Below, piece after piece: positions 9,792-18,875 of a stretch of DNA of 64,000 bases; the stretch's first letter is position 1, and each line of letters starts with the position of its first letter. Source of the DNA: Colwellia sp. (GTDB lineage Bacteria > Pseudomonadota > Gammaproteobacteria > Enterobacterales > Alteromonadaceae); NCBI RefSeq assembly GCF_013214175.1, contig NZ_JABSPA010000002.1, positions 558,001 through 622,000 on the forward strand. Reading direction: 5' to 3'. Both the position numbers and the translations under genes were made by a program. Under the pieces are notes generated by a model. That model saw nothing but the letters and a program-made list of their open reading frames with translations, was not told the origin of the DNA and did no database searches.

Positions 9792-10715
9792 TTAACTTTT
9801 CAGTATTTCTGTCAAAGGGCCTGCTTGCTCAGTCTTTTTACTTGTTTTCGGTTTAGCCAATACCACTAAATTACCCGCTAACATCAAACCTAAACCGGAA
9901 AAAGTGTAAACATCCCAGACAAAGCCTTCAACAAAGCTTGAAATAACCACAGCTACTGCCGGAAACATAATCGTTGCATAAGAAGCTTTATGTGCACCGA
10001 TACGAGCGAGTAAAGTTAAATAACAACCAAAGGCGATAACTGAGCCAAATATTGATAAATATAATAATGAACTGATATAAGGCAGGGTAAAGGAGAAGTT
10101 AAAGGTTTGCCCTTGTACTAGTGCAAGTACAAACATAAATAAAGAGCCGTACAACATACCCCAAGCGGTAGCAGGTAATACAGGCATATTATTATGCTGA
10201 TTTTTAATTGAAATCATGTTGCCTGTTGAAGCAAACATTACGCCAACCATGCACAAACCTAGACCCAATAAAGTACTGTCAGCAAATTCAGTATTGCTTA
10301 CTTGTGGCCAAAATAAAGTGACAATACCAACTAAACCTAGTGCGCCACCAAAATAAACTTGGCTGGGAATGCGGGTTTTAAACCAAATACGAGCGTTAAT
10401 TATATTGGCTATCATTAGGGTGGAAAAAGCAATACTGGTTAAGGCCGAGTTGATATGTGCTTGCGCGTTATAGAGTAAATAATAGTTACAGCCAAATAAG
10501 GTTAAACCAAAGGCGAACAATTGCACATGTTGCTTGGCGGAAAAGGACAGCGGTAATTTCTTAAAGCGACAGTAAGCAAACATAATTAACGCAGCTAAGC
10601 CAAAGCGATAAACAATCGACACTACAGGGGCGACATCACCTAATTGATAATTAATGGCAATCCAAGTTGAACCCCAAATAAGTACTGTGATCACATATAA
10701 AAGATTATTGCTCAT
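9792..10715 (-). CDS. EamA/DMT-family membrane transporter
   Basis: Ten-helix drug/metabolite transporter superfamily protein of the inner membrane, likely an exporter. The two EamA halves are visible: the first begins LLYVITVLIWGSTWIAINYQLGDVAPVVSIVYRF, the second lies around GSVIAFGCYLTLLARIGAHKASYATIMFPAVAVVIS. The frame is open upstream to 10838, but the ATG at 10715 starts right at the first helix and has GGGGTG about 10 bases upstream. The longer version would add 41 residues atypical of the family. It is divergent from a MocR-type regulator 141 bases away, which suggests control by that regulator. The substrate is unknown. A decayed paralogue lies at 5826-5985. Confidence 0.85.
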   Translation of the reverse strand: MSNNLLYVITVLIWGSTWIAINYQLGDVAPVVSIVYRFGLAALIMFAYCRFKKLPLSFSAKQHVQLFAFGLTLFGCNYYLLYNAQAHINSALTSIAFSTLMIANIINARIWFKTRIPSQVYFGGALGLVGIVTLFWPQVSNTEFADSTLLGLGLCMVGVMFASTGNMISIKNQHNNMPVLPATAWGMLYGSLFMFVLALVQGQTFNFSFTLPYISSLLYLSIFGSVIAFGCYLTLLARIGAHKASYATIMFPAVAVVISSFVEGFVWDVYTFSGLGLMLAGNLVVLAKPKTSKKTEQAGPLTEILKS

Positions 10716-10856
10716 TAAATTTAACACCCCATAACTGAGAACTGACCGGATAAGGGTGACATTGTAATGATAGTTTGATTTAATAACATATACAGAAAAC
10801 TGAAAATGTAACCTATACAGTTTTAGGTGGTCAAACACCTATGATGAGAAAAATAA

Positions 10857-12371
10857 ATGAAATTATTAGATAAAAGTTCTTCTGCATACTTGTATCAGCA
10901 AGTGATTGATTTTATAGAAAACCAACAAGAGATTGGCGCCTTGCAGCCCGGTGATAAATTACCTAGCTTACGAAAATTAAGCCGCCAGTTCGAAATCAGT
11001 GTGCCAACAGTCAAACAAGCTTATATTGAATTAGAGCGACAAGGTCGGGTAAGTGCCAGGCCACAATCGGGTTATTACTTACAAGCAGCGCAAGCAAGGA
11101 CGTTAAAACCACGACCGGCTAAATGGGCACAATGTAAACCTGCAGAAGTTCAAGGTCGCAGTATGATTGAGCAAGTGCATGCCGCCGTACATTTACCCGA
11201 TACGGTTGCTTTGGGCATATCTAATCCTATTCAGGCACACCCACCAGATAAAACTCTCGCCAGATTAATGCGCTCGGTGTTAAGCAAAGTGTCGGAAAAA
11301 GCAGTGAGTTATGGCCCAGTTACCGGTGATGCCAAATTACGTATGCAGTTGGCCTTTAGGTATCAAGATCAAGGTGTAGAGATACATCCTGATGATATTG
11401 TTATCACTAATGGTGCACAAGAAGCACTATCCATTGCACTACAATGTGTAGCCAAACGCGGTGATATTATTGCTATCGAATCGCCGTGTTTTTTTGGTAT
11501 TATCGAATTGATTGAAACCTTAGGCATGAAAGCCTTAGAAGTCTATACTTGCACTGAAGACGGCGTTGGTTTTGACGAGCTATCACAGGCAATTGAACAG
11601 CATAATATTACCGCTTGTTTATTTTCTACCGCCATCAATAATCCGCTCGGTTCAATGAAATCTGATGAGCAACGCCAAGCTATGGTGATGTTGTTAGAGC
11701 AACATGATATCCCTTTAATTGAAGATGATGTTTATAGCGAAATATACTTCACCGACAAAAAACCAAAACCAGCACAGTTATACTCTGAAAAAGGGTTAGT
11801 GATGACCTGTTCGTCGTTTTCAAAAACAGCGGCACCAGGTTATCGTATTGGCTGGTTATTGCCAGGCAAGTTTGAGGAACAAGCCAAGCGAATTAAGCGG
11901 GCACAATCCTGTTCTACCTCTATGTTGCAGCAGTGGACCTTAAATGAATACTTGCTTAGCGGCGATTATGATCGCCATCTTTGTGTATTGCGCAAAAACC
12001 TAGCGTATAACTGTGAGCGAATGCGGGCGTTAATTGCTGAACACTTTCCTAAGGAAGTATGTATCTCAAAACCACAAGGGGGCAGTGTGCTTTGGCTGCG
12101 TTGTCAATCACATGTCAATACCGGTGAGTTTTTTCAACAAGCGTTAACTCAGGGCGTTAGTTTTGCCCCTGGAGCAATATTTTCTCCCTCAGGAAAATAT
12201 CAAAACTATATGCGAGTTAGTTTTGGTGTGAAATGGGGGCAGGACGTTGAACAGGCGATTAAAACCTTAGGCGCGTTGGTTTTTGAATTCACCGGTCAGC
12301 AAAAAATATTACTAGCAACTAAGCAAAAACAAACGAACAGCAAAATAGGCAAGTTGGTGCAAGGATCATGA
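10857..12371 (+). CDS. MocR-type GntR regulator with aminotransferase-like domain
   Basis: A 504-residue fusion of a GntR winged helix-turn-helix (about 1-75, LPSLRKLSRQFEISVPTVKQAYIELERQGRV) and a fold-type I aminotransferase-like domain. The PLP-binding lysine is visible in SSFSKTAAPGYRIGW (about residue 322), as is the aspartate in IEDDVYSEIYF. MocR proteins are PLP-responsive transcription factors that often control adjacent transporter or amino-acid genes. Here it is divergent from an EamA exporter and overlaps the next MFS gene by ATGA. An exporter-regulating role is inferred; the effector is unknown. Confidence 0.88.
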   Translation: MKLLDKSSSAYLYQQVIDFIENQQEIGALQPGDKLPSLRKLSRQFEISVPTVKQAYIELERQGRVSARPQSGYYLQAAQARTLKPRPAKWAQCKPAEVQGRSMIEQVHAAVHLPDTVALGISNPIQAHPPDKTLARLMRSVLSKVSEKAVSYGPVTGDAKLRMQLAFRYQDQGVEIHPDDIVITNGAQEALSIALQCVAKRGDIIAIESPCFFGIIELIETLGMKALEVYTCTEDGVGFDELSQAIEQHNITACLFSTAINNPLGSMKSDEQRQAMVMLLEQHDIPLIEDDVYSEIYFTDKKPKPAQLYSEKGLVMTCSSFSKTAAPGYRIGWLLPGKFEEQAKRIKRAQSCSTSMLQQWTLNEYLLSGDYDRHLCVLRKNLAYNCERMRALIAEHFPKEVCISKPQGGSVLWLRCQSHVNTGEFFQQALTQGVSFAPGAIFSPSGKYQNYMRVSFGVKWGQDVEQAIKTLGALVFEFTGQQKILLATKQKQTNSKIGKLVQGS

Positions 12372-13609
12372 CAACAGAACTTAAAGTATCTTTAAGGTTA
12401 TTATTACCGCTATTAGCGGCTGTTTTAGCGATTTCTCCGCTAGCTGTTGATATGTACCTACCTGCAATGCCAACCTTGGCTGAGCACCTCAATACGCCAA
12501 TGAGCATGGTACAGAATAGCTTGAGTGTTTATCTACTTGGTTATGCGTTGGGTTTAATTTTATTTGGCCCTATGGCGGATAAATATTCGCGTCGAAAATT
12601 AGTCATACTCGGCATTGGCGGTTTTGTTATTTGCAGTTTATTACTGCCGATGGTCAATAATATTGAACAATTTTTAACTGTCAGGTTTATGCAGGCTTTT
12701 ATAAGTAGCGCCGCGACTGTGGTCGTACCGGGTGCTGTGCGTGAATATTACGGCAAAGATACGGCAAAAGGGCTTTCTTATGTCAGTATGATCATGATGT
12801 TAGCACCTATGGTAGCGCCCGGTATTGGCAGTATCTTGTTACTTAGCCATAGCTGGCAGCTAATTTTTTATGTACTAGCGGGCTATAGCTTTATCGTCTT
12901 ATTGTTAGTGATGAAGTATTTACCTGATGCCGCTAATATCGCTAATGTAGGAGAGGTGAATAAGCCTGTTAAGATAATCGTGCAATTGAGCTTTATTCAG
13001 CGTTATAAAATAGTCTTGGGTAATGTTGAGGCAAGGTTAGATATTATTACTTCAATGATGATATCACTGGCTTTCTTTGCTTACATTACCGCTATTCCTT
13101 ATGTCTATTTAAAGGTCTTTGCTGTCTCTGAATACACATTTAGTTTGTTATTTGCGTTGAATATTTTCGCCTTAATGATCGCACATTTTACCAATACCCG
13201 TTTAGTGGTACGTAAAGGTTCAAGAGTCATGTTGCGCTGTGGTTTAGCCCTAGCAACGTTAGCTGCAACAGCTTTAGCTTTGGTAAATATATTACAATTA
13301 CCCTTAGTGTATACAGTGGTAGCGATTTTTCCGTTAATGGGCAGTATCTCCTTGATCGCGGTAAATAGTGATGCCTTAATTCTTACTAAATTTCCCGAAC
13401 ACTCGGGTACGGTTACCGCGGTCATCGGTACACTTCGATGGGGCATAGGGGCTTTAGCTGGGCCTATTCTGGCTTTCTTCTATGATGGTAGCGCTAAACC
13501 GTTTGCCTTGTTAATGTTTTTCGCTGTGTTGGTAGTGTTATGCTGTCAGCTAATCGTTTGGTTTAACAATAAAACTAGTACCAAGATGCTTAATAAAAAG
13601 GTTCAATAA
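12368..13609 (+). CDS. MFS multidrug exporter, Bcr/CflA family
   Basis: A 413-residue, twelve-helix major facilitator protein. It opens with LAAVLAISPLAVDMYLPAMPTLAEHL, characteristic of the Bcr/CflA drug-resistance family (helix 1 with D-M-Y-L-P-A). The MFS motif A-like GPMADKYSRRKLV follows helix 2. It overlaps the MocR gene by 4 bases (ATGA), so the two are translationally coupled. Its stop codon overlaps an ATG that begins a truncated copy of the elbB 5' end. The substrate cannot be read from the sequence. Confidence 0.88.
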   Translation: MTTELKVSLRLLLPLLAAVLAISPLAVDMYLPAMPTLAEHLNTPMSMVQNSLSVYLLGYALGLILFGPMADKYSRRKLVILGIGGFVICSLLLPMVNNIEQFLTVRFMQAFISSAATVVVPGAVREYYGKDTAKGLSYVSMIMMLAPMVAPGIGSILLLSHSWQLIFYVLAGYSFIVLLLVMKYLPDAANIANVGEVNKPVKIIVQLSFIQRYKIVLGNVEARLDIITSMMISLAFFAYITAIPYVYLKVFAVSEYTFSLLFALNIFALMIAHFTNTRLVVRKGSRVMLRCGLALATLAATALALVNILQLPLVYTVVAIFPLMGSISLIAVNSDALILTKFPEHSGTVTAVIGTLRWGIGALAGPILAFFYDGSAKPFALLMFFAVLVVLCCQLIVWFNNKTSTKMLNKKVQ

Positions 13610-13850
13610 TGAAAAATATTGCAGTTATCTTAAGTGGTTGTGGTGTTTATGATTTATAGGATGACAGTGAGATTCGTCAGGATTTCCAACTCTGTTAGCA
13701 CTCGCTAATATTATGCCGTCAACTAACTGTATGGTTTAGCAATAAAAGTAGTTTGAATACAAAGGTATTTACTAAAGGAATTAAAAATGAAAAACATAGC
13801 GGTTATCTTAAGTGGTTGTGGTGTTTATGATGGTAGTGAAATTCATGAAG
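13515..13850 (+). repeat. Degenerate tandem duplication of the MFS-tail/elbB-head junction
   Basis: The last ~90 bases of the MFS gene plus the first ~60 of elbB appear twice with a period of 178 bases. The elbB head at 13609-13668 recurs at 13787-13845, and the MFS tail near 13539-13582 recurs near 13709-13752. The right-hand elbB head is the functional one; the right-hand MFS tail is degenerate. Confidence 0.8.
13609..13659 (+). pseudogene. Truncated duplicate of the elbB 5' end
   Basis: ATG overlaps the MFS stop and encodes MKNIAVILSGCGVYDL before a TAG. The first 15 residues equal those of intact ElbB at 13787. A 9-base insertion brings in the stop, after which residues like DSEIRQ still echo DGSEIHE. 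It is probably the original elbB start, left behind by the duplication. A translated 16-residue peptide cannot be excluded but has no expected function. Confidence 0.75.
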
Positions 13851-14443
13851 CAGTATTAACATTACTGGCGATAGAGCAGCAGGGCGGACAATATAGTTGC
13901 TTTGCCCCCAATATAACGCAGCATCATGTTATAAATCACCTTAACGGTGAAGTCAGTAAAGATGAGAGCCGTAATGTCTTGGTTGAAGCCGCGCGCATTA
14001 ATCGTGGCGATGTCGAAGATTTAATTGAATTACGTGAGCAAGACTTTGATGCCATCATTTTTGTTGGTGGTTTTGGCGCAGCAAAAAACCTCAGTAGTTT
14101 CGCTTTAGACAATGATAATTATAGTGTTAATGAACAAGTACTTCTCGCGGCTAAAGCCTTTGCTAAGGTAGAGAAACCAGCTGGGTATATGTGTATTGCT
14201 CCTGCTATATTGCCCCTTGTTTACCCTGCTGGGGTCAAAGGCACTATTGGCAAAGACAATGCTACGGCAGCATTGATTAGTGCTAAGGGATTAACTCATA
14301 TTGAGTGTAGTGTCGGTGATGTTGTGATCGATGAAGCCCATAAAATTGTAACTACACCTGCGTATATGCTAGCTGAATCGATTAGTGAAGCAGCAGTTGG
14401 CATTAATAAATTGGTAAAATATGTACTCGCTTTTAGCAAGTAG
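13787..14443 (+). CDS. elbB: ElbB, DJ-1/PfpI-superfamily glyoxalase-like protein
   Basis: A 218-residue protein of the DJ-1/PfpI fold. The full-length match to ElbB includes the start KNIAVILSGCGVYDGSEIHE and the nucleophile-elbow cysteine in GYMCIAPA. ElbB has been linked to isoprenoid biosynthesis by genetics, and glyoxalase activity has been reported for the E. coli protein. The physiological role remains loosely defined. AAAGGA lies 8 bases before the ATG and supports this start. A truncated copy of its 5' end lies just upstream. Confidence 0.93.
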   Translation: MKNIAVILSGCGVYDGSEIHEAVLTLLAIEQQGGQYSCFAPNITQHHVINHLNGEVSKDESRNVLVEAARINRGDVEDLIELREQDFDAIIFVGGFGAAKNLSSFALDNDNYSVNEQVLLAAKAFAKVEKPAGYMCIAPAILPLVYPAGVKGTIGKDNATAALISAKGLTHIECSVGDVVIDEAHKIVTTPAYMLAESISEAAVGINKLVKYVLAFSK

Positions 14444-14455
14444 GTGTTGTTTTTG

Positions 14456-16462
14456 ATGGCTAAACCATCTAATAATTTCTCCGATAAAATAGCTGTGTAT
14501 TTAGCAGCAAGCTCGTTAATAATAGTTTCAATGGCGCTAAGCGCTTGTCAAAGTCAGGCGATTGAAAAAAACATGACCACTAAACATAATAAGCCCAGCA
14601 AAACATCGCTCTCTGCAAAAGTTGCCTTTACTGAGTTCGAGCAACAAATAACGCAAAGAATGTCCCTTGATATCCGTTACTATTGTGCTGATATTAATGG
14701 CAAGGCAAGTGTGCCGACGTCAAAGCATTGTCGACAAGCCGTTACTGAACTTCCTCAAGCACTAGCACAACTAATCAGCAGCACTAGTGTTGGCGGTATT
14801 GTGCTATTTGCCGAAAATGTCCAAGAAATAGCGCAAGTAGTTAAGCTAACGTCTGACATTCAACAAGCAGCTGTTAAGTCAGTTCAAGGTAAGCAGCTAA
14901 TTATCTCAATGGATCAAGAAGGTGGTCGAGTGGCTCGTTTTGCTAAAATGACCGGCTTTGCTGGCAATATGGCCATTGGTGCTAGTTACCCCCAACACGG
15001 TACGCACTTTGCTACGCAAGTTAATGCGGTGATTGCTAAGGAACTAAAAGCCTTAGGTATCAATAATAACTATGCGCCAGTGGTTGATGTGAATACCAAT
15101 GTTGATAATCCAGTGATTAATACTCGCTCTTTTGGTGAGTCCCCTCAGCAAGTCGCTGAGCTGGGCGTTAGTGCCGTTAATGCTATGCAAGCACAAGGTG
15201 TGATGGCGACCCTAAAGCACTTTCCTGGGCACGGTGATACCCATGTGGATAGCCACCTAGGTTTACCGCGCGTTGATCATGATAGAGCTATTATAGATAA
15301 AGTTGATCTTGCCCCTTTTGCTTGGGCAATTAAACACGCTAAGCCAGCGATGATCATGACGGCTCATATTCAATACCCAGCACTGGATGACAGCATTTTT
15401 TTCAGTCAAAGTGGTGCACAACTTATTCGTCCGGCAACTATGTCCCGCAAAATTTTAACTAACCTGCTCAGGGAAGAAATGGCATTTGACGGCATTATTG
15501 CCACCGATGCCCTTGATATGGCCGGCGTGACTCATTTTTTTACCGATGTTGAAGCTGTGGTGGAAACCTTTATTGCTGGCGCTGATCTTGCGGTTATGCC
15601 GTTTAAAGTTAGAACACCAAAGGATATTGCCGCATTCAATGTCTTTATAAAAGATGTCGCCAAGGCATTAACACAGCGTATTGAACAAGGTGATTATAAA
15701 TTAGCTGAATTTGAGCAGTCAGTCGCCAGGCTCAACAAGTATAAAAAGCAATATGCAGCAATGAGTAATGACTCACTAACACAGCAAGTGATAACAGCCA
15801 AAGCTATTATTGCTAATGCTAATGCTCATCACATAACTACCGAGCAAGCGCTTGCTGATGCAGCAGTAACCTTATTGAAAGATGATCAGTTGTTACCGCT
15901 TGATATGTCAAAAGTTAAAAACTTGCACTTTATTGTGGCAAATCAACAGGAATTAGCGGCACTCACTTACGCCGCAACTACAGCCTTAGCAAAAAAACAT
16001 ACAGAAAAGCAGCTCACGGCGATTAAAATAAGCCATTTTATTGCTGATACTGACCGATATGATGCACAAGCAGAGAGAGTACTTGCTAAAGCCGATGTTG
16101 TTATTGCCACGGTTGATATTAAAACCGCAAGTTTAGTAGACTTAGGTGGTATGGATGACTTAACACCGAGTTATGGTAGTGCCGCTGCACAGCGACAAAA
16201 GCTAACTTATTCAACATTATTGAAACAGCAGCTCGCGCTCGCTGCAAAGGCAAGTACACCAACAATACTTATTGCTAAAGGTTCACCTTTTTTGATAAAT
16301 GAGTACAGTGAATTTGTCGATACTGTTTTGCTAAATTTTGATGATAGGATTTATCAAGATAATAACCAACAAGCGATCAGCCCTGGTTTCAATGCCAGCA
16401 TGGCGGTTATTGTTAATGAGGGTCTAGGGCAAGGTGAACTGCCCGTCACTTTGAAAAATTAG
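14456..16462 (+). CDS. GH3 beta-N-acetylhexosaminidase-like lipoprotein
   Basis: A 668-residue glycoside hydrolase family 3 protein. The signal peptide ends in a lipobox (ALSAC, about residues 23-27), so it should be anchored in a membrane. The catalytic domain holds NagZ-type KHFPGHGDTHVDSHLGLP (the His/Asp acid-base loop) and IIATDALDMAGV (the nucleophile Asp). A C-terminal extension of about 250 residues, absent in short NagZ proteins, likely forms the second GH3 domain. The likely substrate is an N-acetylglucosaminide from chitin or peptidoglycan. The frame also allows GTG at 14444, but the ATG at 14456 has AGTAGGTG at good spacing. The GH20 enzyme at 23.5 kb would complement it. Confidence 0.85.
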   Translation: MAKPSNNFSDKIAVYLAASSLIIVSMALSACQSQAIEKNMTTKHNKPSKTSLSAKVAFTEFEQQITQRMSLDIRYYCADINGKASVPTSKHCRQAVTELPQALAQLISSTSVGGIVLFAENVQEIAQVVKLTSDIQQAAVKSVQGKQLIISMDQEGGRVARFAKMTGFAGNMAIGASYPQHGTHFATQVNAVIAKELKALGINNNYAPVVDVNTNVDNPVINTRSFGESPQQVAELGVSAVNAMQAQGVMATLKHFPGHGDTHVDSHLGLPRVDHDRAIIDKVDLAPFAWAIKHAKPAMIMTAHIQYPALDDSIFFSQSGAQLIRPATMSRKILTNLLREEMAFDGIIATDALDMAGVTHFFTDVEAVVETFIAGADLAVMPFKVRTPKDIAAFNVFIKDVAKALTQRIEQGDYKLAEFEQSVARLNKYKKQYAAMSNDSLTQQVITAKAIIANANAHHITTEQALADAAVTLLKDDQLLPLDMSKVKNLHFIVANQQELAALTYAATTALAKKHTEKQLTAIKISHFIADTDRYDAQAERVLAKADVVIATVDIKTASLVDLGGMDDLTPSYGSAAAQRQKLTYSTLLKQQLALAAKASTPTILIAKGSPFLINEYSEFVDTVLLNFDDRIYQDNNQQAISPGFNASMAVIVNEGLGQGELPVTLKN

Positions 16463-16516
16463 TCAGCTAGATAGCTGCTTAGTTAGAGCAATCAGCTAAC
16501 GTTAGCAGGAAGTAAT

Positions 16517-16675
16517 ATACCAATTTCACTAAGTTATCGCCCATTTGTGCAGGTTAAAATAGCCCAAGACTACGTTGCTCTCAATCCCAATAGCCAGCTA
16601 TTGGTCAATCGAGCGCCTTGTCCTGAAATATTTTCCCCAAGCACAACAAGATTCACAAACGTAATGAAAAGGTAT
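16517..16675. repeat. Inverted-repeat element, family 1, copy 2
   Basis: A 159-base copy of the element at 9628-9786, beginning ATACCAATTT and ending AAAAGGTAT. The central CAATAGCCAGCTATTGGTCAA is preserved, as is the downstream GCGCCTTG. The right terminus has drifted, so its end pairing is imperfect. It lies between the GH3 gene and its terminator. Confidence 0.78.
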
Positions 16676-16681
16676 TAGATC

Positions 16682-16720
16682 AAAAAGCCGCATTCCCTAT
16701 AAGAGAATACGGCTTTTTAT
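16682..16720. terminator. Bidirectional intrinsic terminator
   Basis: A 14-bp stem with one mismatch (16682-16695 with 16703-16716) is flanked by an A-run and a T-run. It lies between the convergent GH3 and AI-2E permease genes and can serve both. Confidence 0.8.
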
Positions 16721-16746
16721 GGTGTTACTTTTGGCTAGAGCTATTA

Positions 16747-17856
16747 TTAGCTGACTTCAGTGTCACTCTGCTCTTGTACTTGCTTATCTGGCGTTTGGCC
16801 TAGCCAGTCCATCATTAATTCGTAACCTATGGCTAAAACGACTGCGCCAACAAATAAGCCAATGATACCAGACAGTAACATACCACCAATGGCACCGAGT
16901 AAGATAACCAGCATAGGTATGCTCATACCGCGACCTAAAAATATTGGCTTTAAGAAAGCATCACTTGCGCTGACTATAATGCTGAAAATTAAGAATGCTA
17001 TGGCTGGCGTGGTGTCTGCGACCGAGAAGTAATAAGCAGCAATCGGGCCTAGTACTAAAATAGGTGGTAGCTGGGCTATGGCTAAAATAAGTACCACTAT
17101 TGCCCAAATGCCAGCGCCTGGGATATCAGCAATCATCAAACCTACGCCAGATAATATTGATTGAATTACCGCAACACCAAGCACGCCGGTGGCAACACTA
17201 CGAATAGTGGCAATGGTGGTGTTGATAGTTCTATCGCCATTTTCATTCATCAAACGGCGCATTAGTTTACTTACACCTTGATGTAGTGGCGCCGATTTAG
17301 CCATAAAGACCACGGCAATCATCAATGAAACGATAAACTGTAAAATACCGCCACCAATACCAGCTACCGCTGATAATAAGGTACTGGAAAGTGATTTAAT
17401 TTGTTCAGGATATTGCCCAGCAACTTTTTGAATATCTTGAGAAGCATCTTGCCAAAGTTTATACAGCCATTCGCCTACTAATGGCCACTCTTTTACACTT
17501 TCATTGGCGGCGGGAATTTTCAGTGTGCCCTCTTCAATACCAGTATAAACATGCTGGGCAGAATCAATGGCTGATGAAGAAAGGTTTATTGATGGTCCGG
17601 CAATAAGCGATATACCGACTAGGGCGATAATGGTGGACGCCATTTTTTTATTGCCTTTAAGCAGACTGCTTAGCTTTGCGTGTAATGGGAATAAAGCGAC
17701 CGCTAATATAGCTGCCCAAATGGTAATTAAAATAAAGGGGCTAACAATAGCAAAGCACCATAAAAAAATCATCGCCATGGCGCCAATCTTAATGGCTAGG
17801 TCAATAACCCGGCGGTTAAATGCCTGATCCGTGGTTAACTCTTGCAGGTTTTTCAT
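16747..17856 (-). CDS. AI-2E/PerM-family transporter
   Basis: A 369-residue polytopic inner-membrane protein of the UPF0118/AI-2E transporter family. The N-terminal paired helices include WCFAIVSPFILITIWAAILAVALFPLHAKL. The C-terminal half has the glycine-rich LVILLGAIGGMLLSGIIGLFVGAVVLAIGYELM typical of the family. Members have been tied to autoinducer-2 or cation/H+ transport; the substrate here is unknown. The start overlaps the stop of the ion-channel gene by ATGA. Confidence 0.85.
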   Translation of the reverse strand: MKNLQELTTDQAFNRRVIDLAIKIGAMAMIFLWCFAIVSPFILITIWAAILAVALFPLHAKLSSLLKGNKKMASTIIALVGISLIAGPSINLSSSAIDSAQHVYTGIEEGTLKIPAANESVKEWPLVGEWLYKLWQDASQDIQKVAGQYPEQIKSLSSTLLSAVAGIGGGILQFIVSLMIAVVFMAKSAPLHQGVSKLMRRLMNENGDRTINTTIATIRSVATGVLGVAVIQSILSGVGLMIADIPGAGIWAIVVLILAIAQLPPILVLGPIAAYYFSVADTTPAIAFLIFSIIVSASDAFLKPIFLGRGMSIPMLVILLGAIGGMLLSGIIGLFVGAVVLAIGYELMMDWLGQTPDKQVQEQSDTEVS

Positions 17857-18581
17857 CTTCTATCCTTTGCGTTATTATTTTTGTGTGTGTTGGTATGCAT
17901 TATTATTGGCGTAATATTGTTAGCGCCGAAGTTACTCATATGGGAGCCGACTAGACTCGCCACTAAAATGGCCATATAAAACTGACCGACTATGGCTTCG
18001 AAATAGACTAAAAATCTTGAAATAGGTAACTGCGGTGAAATATCACCAAAGCCTAAGGTAGTGATGGTAACAAAGGAGAAGTAGATAAAATCAGGAAACA
18101 AAGTAAACCAGGCACTATCACTACTGATATTAGTAAAAGAACCAGGAAAACTTAGCTGAACTAGGGTGTATAGTACCGCCCAAATTAGCCCCATTAATAA
18201 ATATAAACAAATGGCCCCTAATATTTTATTACCATCAATATCACCGGTAAATAATACTTGCTTGGCGGTGCGCAAGGCGCTGGAAATAAGAAAGCTCAGT
18301 AAAAGCAGCAAATACAATTGATCAAAACCGGCATCATCGAGCCAGGCGCCAAAAAAAGAGAAGAATAAAATAGCTAGCGGGAAAATAAAGGTTTTGCGCA
18401 GGACAAAATCTTTAGAATCTACGCCCCAGACAGCCACTAACAAGGTAACTATGATGGCTGATTGTACCAAACGCGGTACTGAGTCATCAAAAAACTGTTG
18501 CGCTAATGAGGTGCCTAATAATAATAATATTAAAGCGAAAGTGAGATAAATAAAATTATCTTGGCGAGTCATTGTTTTCAA
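17853..18581 (-). CDS. Two-pore-type potassium/ion channel protein
   Basis: A 242-residue membrane protein with about six hydrophobic segments. The pore signature TITTLGFGDISP near residue 180 matches the K+ channel selectivity filter T-x-G-[YF]-G-D. The preceding WFTLFPDFIYFSFV forms the pore helix region. It belongs to the ion-channel (Ion_trans_2-like) group. No RCK/TrkA-N ligand domain follows. It overlaps the AI-2E gene and forms part of a minus-strand operon. ATG at 18572 (MTRQDN) is an alternative start. Confidence 0.82.
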   Translation of the reverse strand: MKTMTRQDNFIYLTFALILLLLGTSLAQQFFDDSVPRLVQSAIIVTLLVAVWGVDSKDFVLRKTFIFPLAILFFSFFGAWLDDAGFDQLYLLLLLSFLISSALRTAKQVLFTGDIDGNKILGAICLYLLMGLIWAVLYTLVQLSFPGSFTNISSDSAWFTLFPDFIYFSFVTITTLGFGDISPQLPISRFLVYFEAIVGQFYMAILVASLVGSHMSNFGANNITPIIMHTNTHKNNNAKDRR

Positions 18582-18641
18582 GAGCGTTCTCTTTAATTTT
18601 ATTTGGCGCTAGGTAAAGTCGTTAGTGCATACTTGTTATTA

Positions 18642-18875
18642 TTAACGTATCTTCGCTCGTGATGGACGAGTGCGACTATTTTTAGTGGGTCTAACCACGA
18701 CAATATTACTATGGCTACGATAACTATTTCCATAATACATTGGGTAGCCATACCCAGAGCCATAACCCATACCATAACTAACAGAGCCACTTACATGGGT
18801 ATTTTCACAAGCAGTGATGGATAAGGCGGCAATAACAATGATAAATGTCAGTAATAGGGTGCTAAGCTTTTTCAT
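18642..18875 (-). CDS. Small Gly/Tyr-rich lipoprotein
   Basis: A 77-residue protein with a lipoprotein signal (LLLTFIIVIAALSITAC, Cys at about 23). The mature part is rich in Gly, Tyr and Ser (GSVSYGMGYGSGYGYPMYYG) and ends in a basic tail. The start ATG overlaps the VOC gene stop by one base (TAATG), so coupling is likely. Function unknown; the composition suggests an envelope-associated, possibly disordered protein. Confidence 0.7.
   Translation of the reverse strand: MKKLSTLLLTFIIVIAALSITACENTHVSGSVSYGMGYGSGYGYPMYYGNSYRSHSNIVVVRPTKNSRTRPSRAKIR

Noticed and set aside
10716..10838. EamA protein extended by 41 residues
   Set aside because: The family starts at the first helix; the extra stretch is not hydrophobic in the usual pattern and occupies the promoter region shared with the regulator.
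18599..18790. A 63-residue minus-strand ORF overlapping the small lipoprotein
   Set aside because: It is the other-frame shadow of the lipoprotein, which has a signal peptide and a coupled start.
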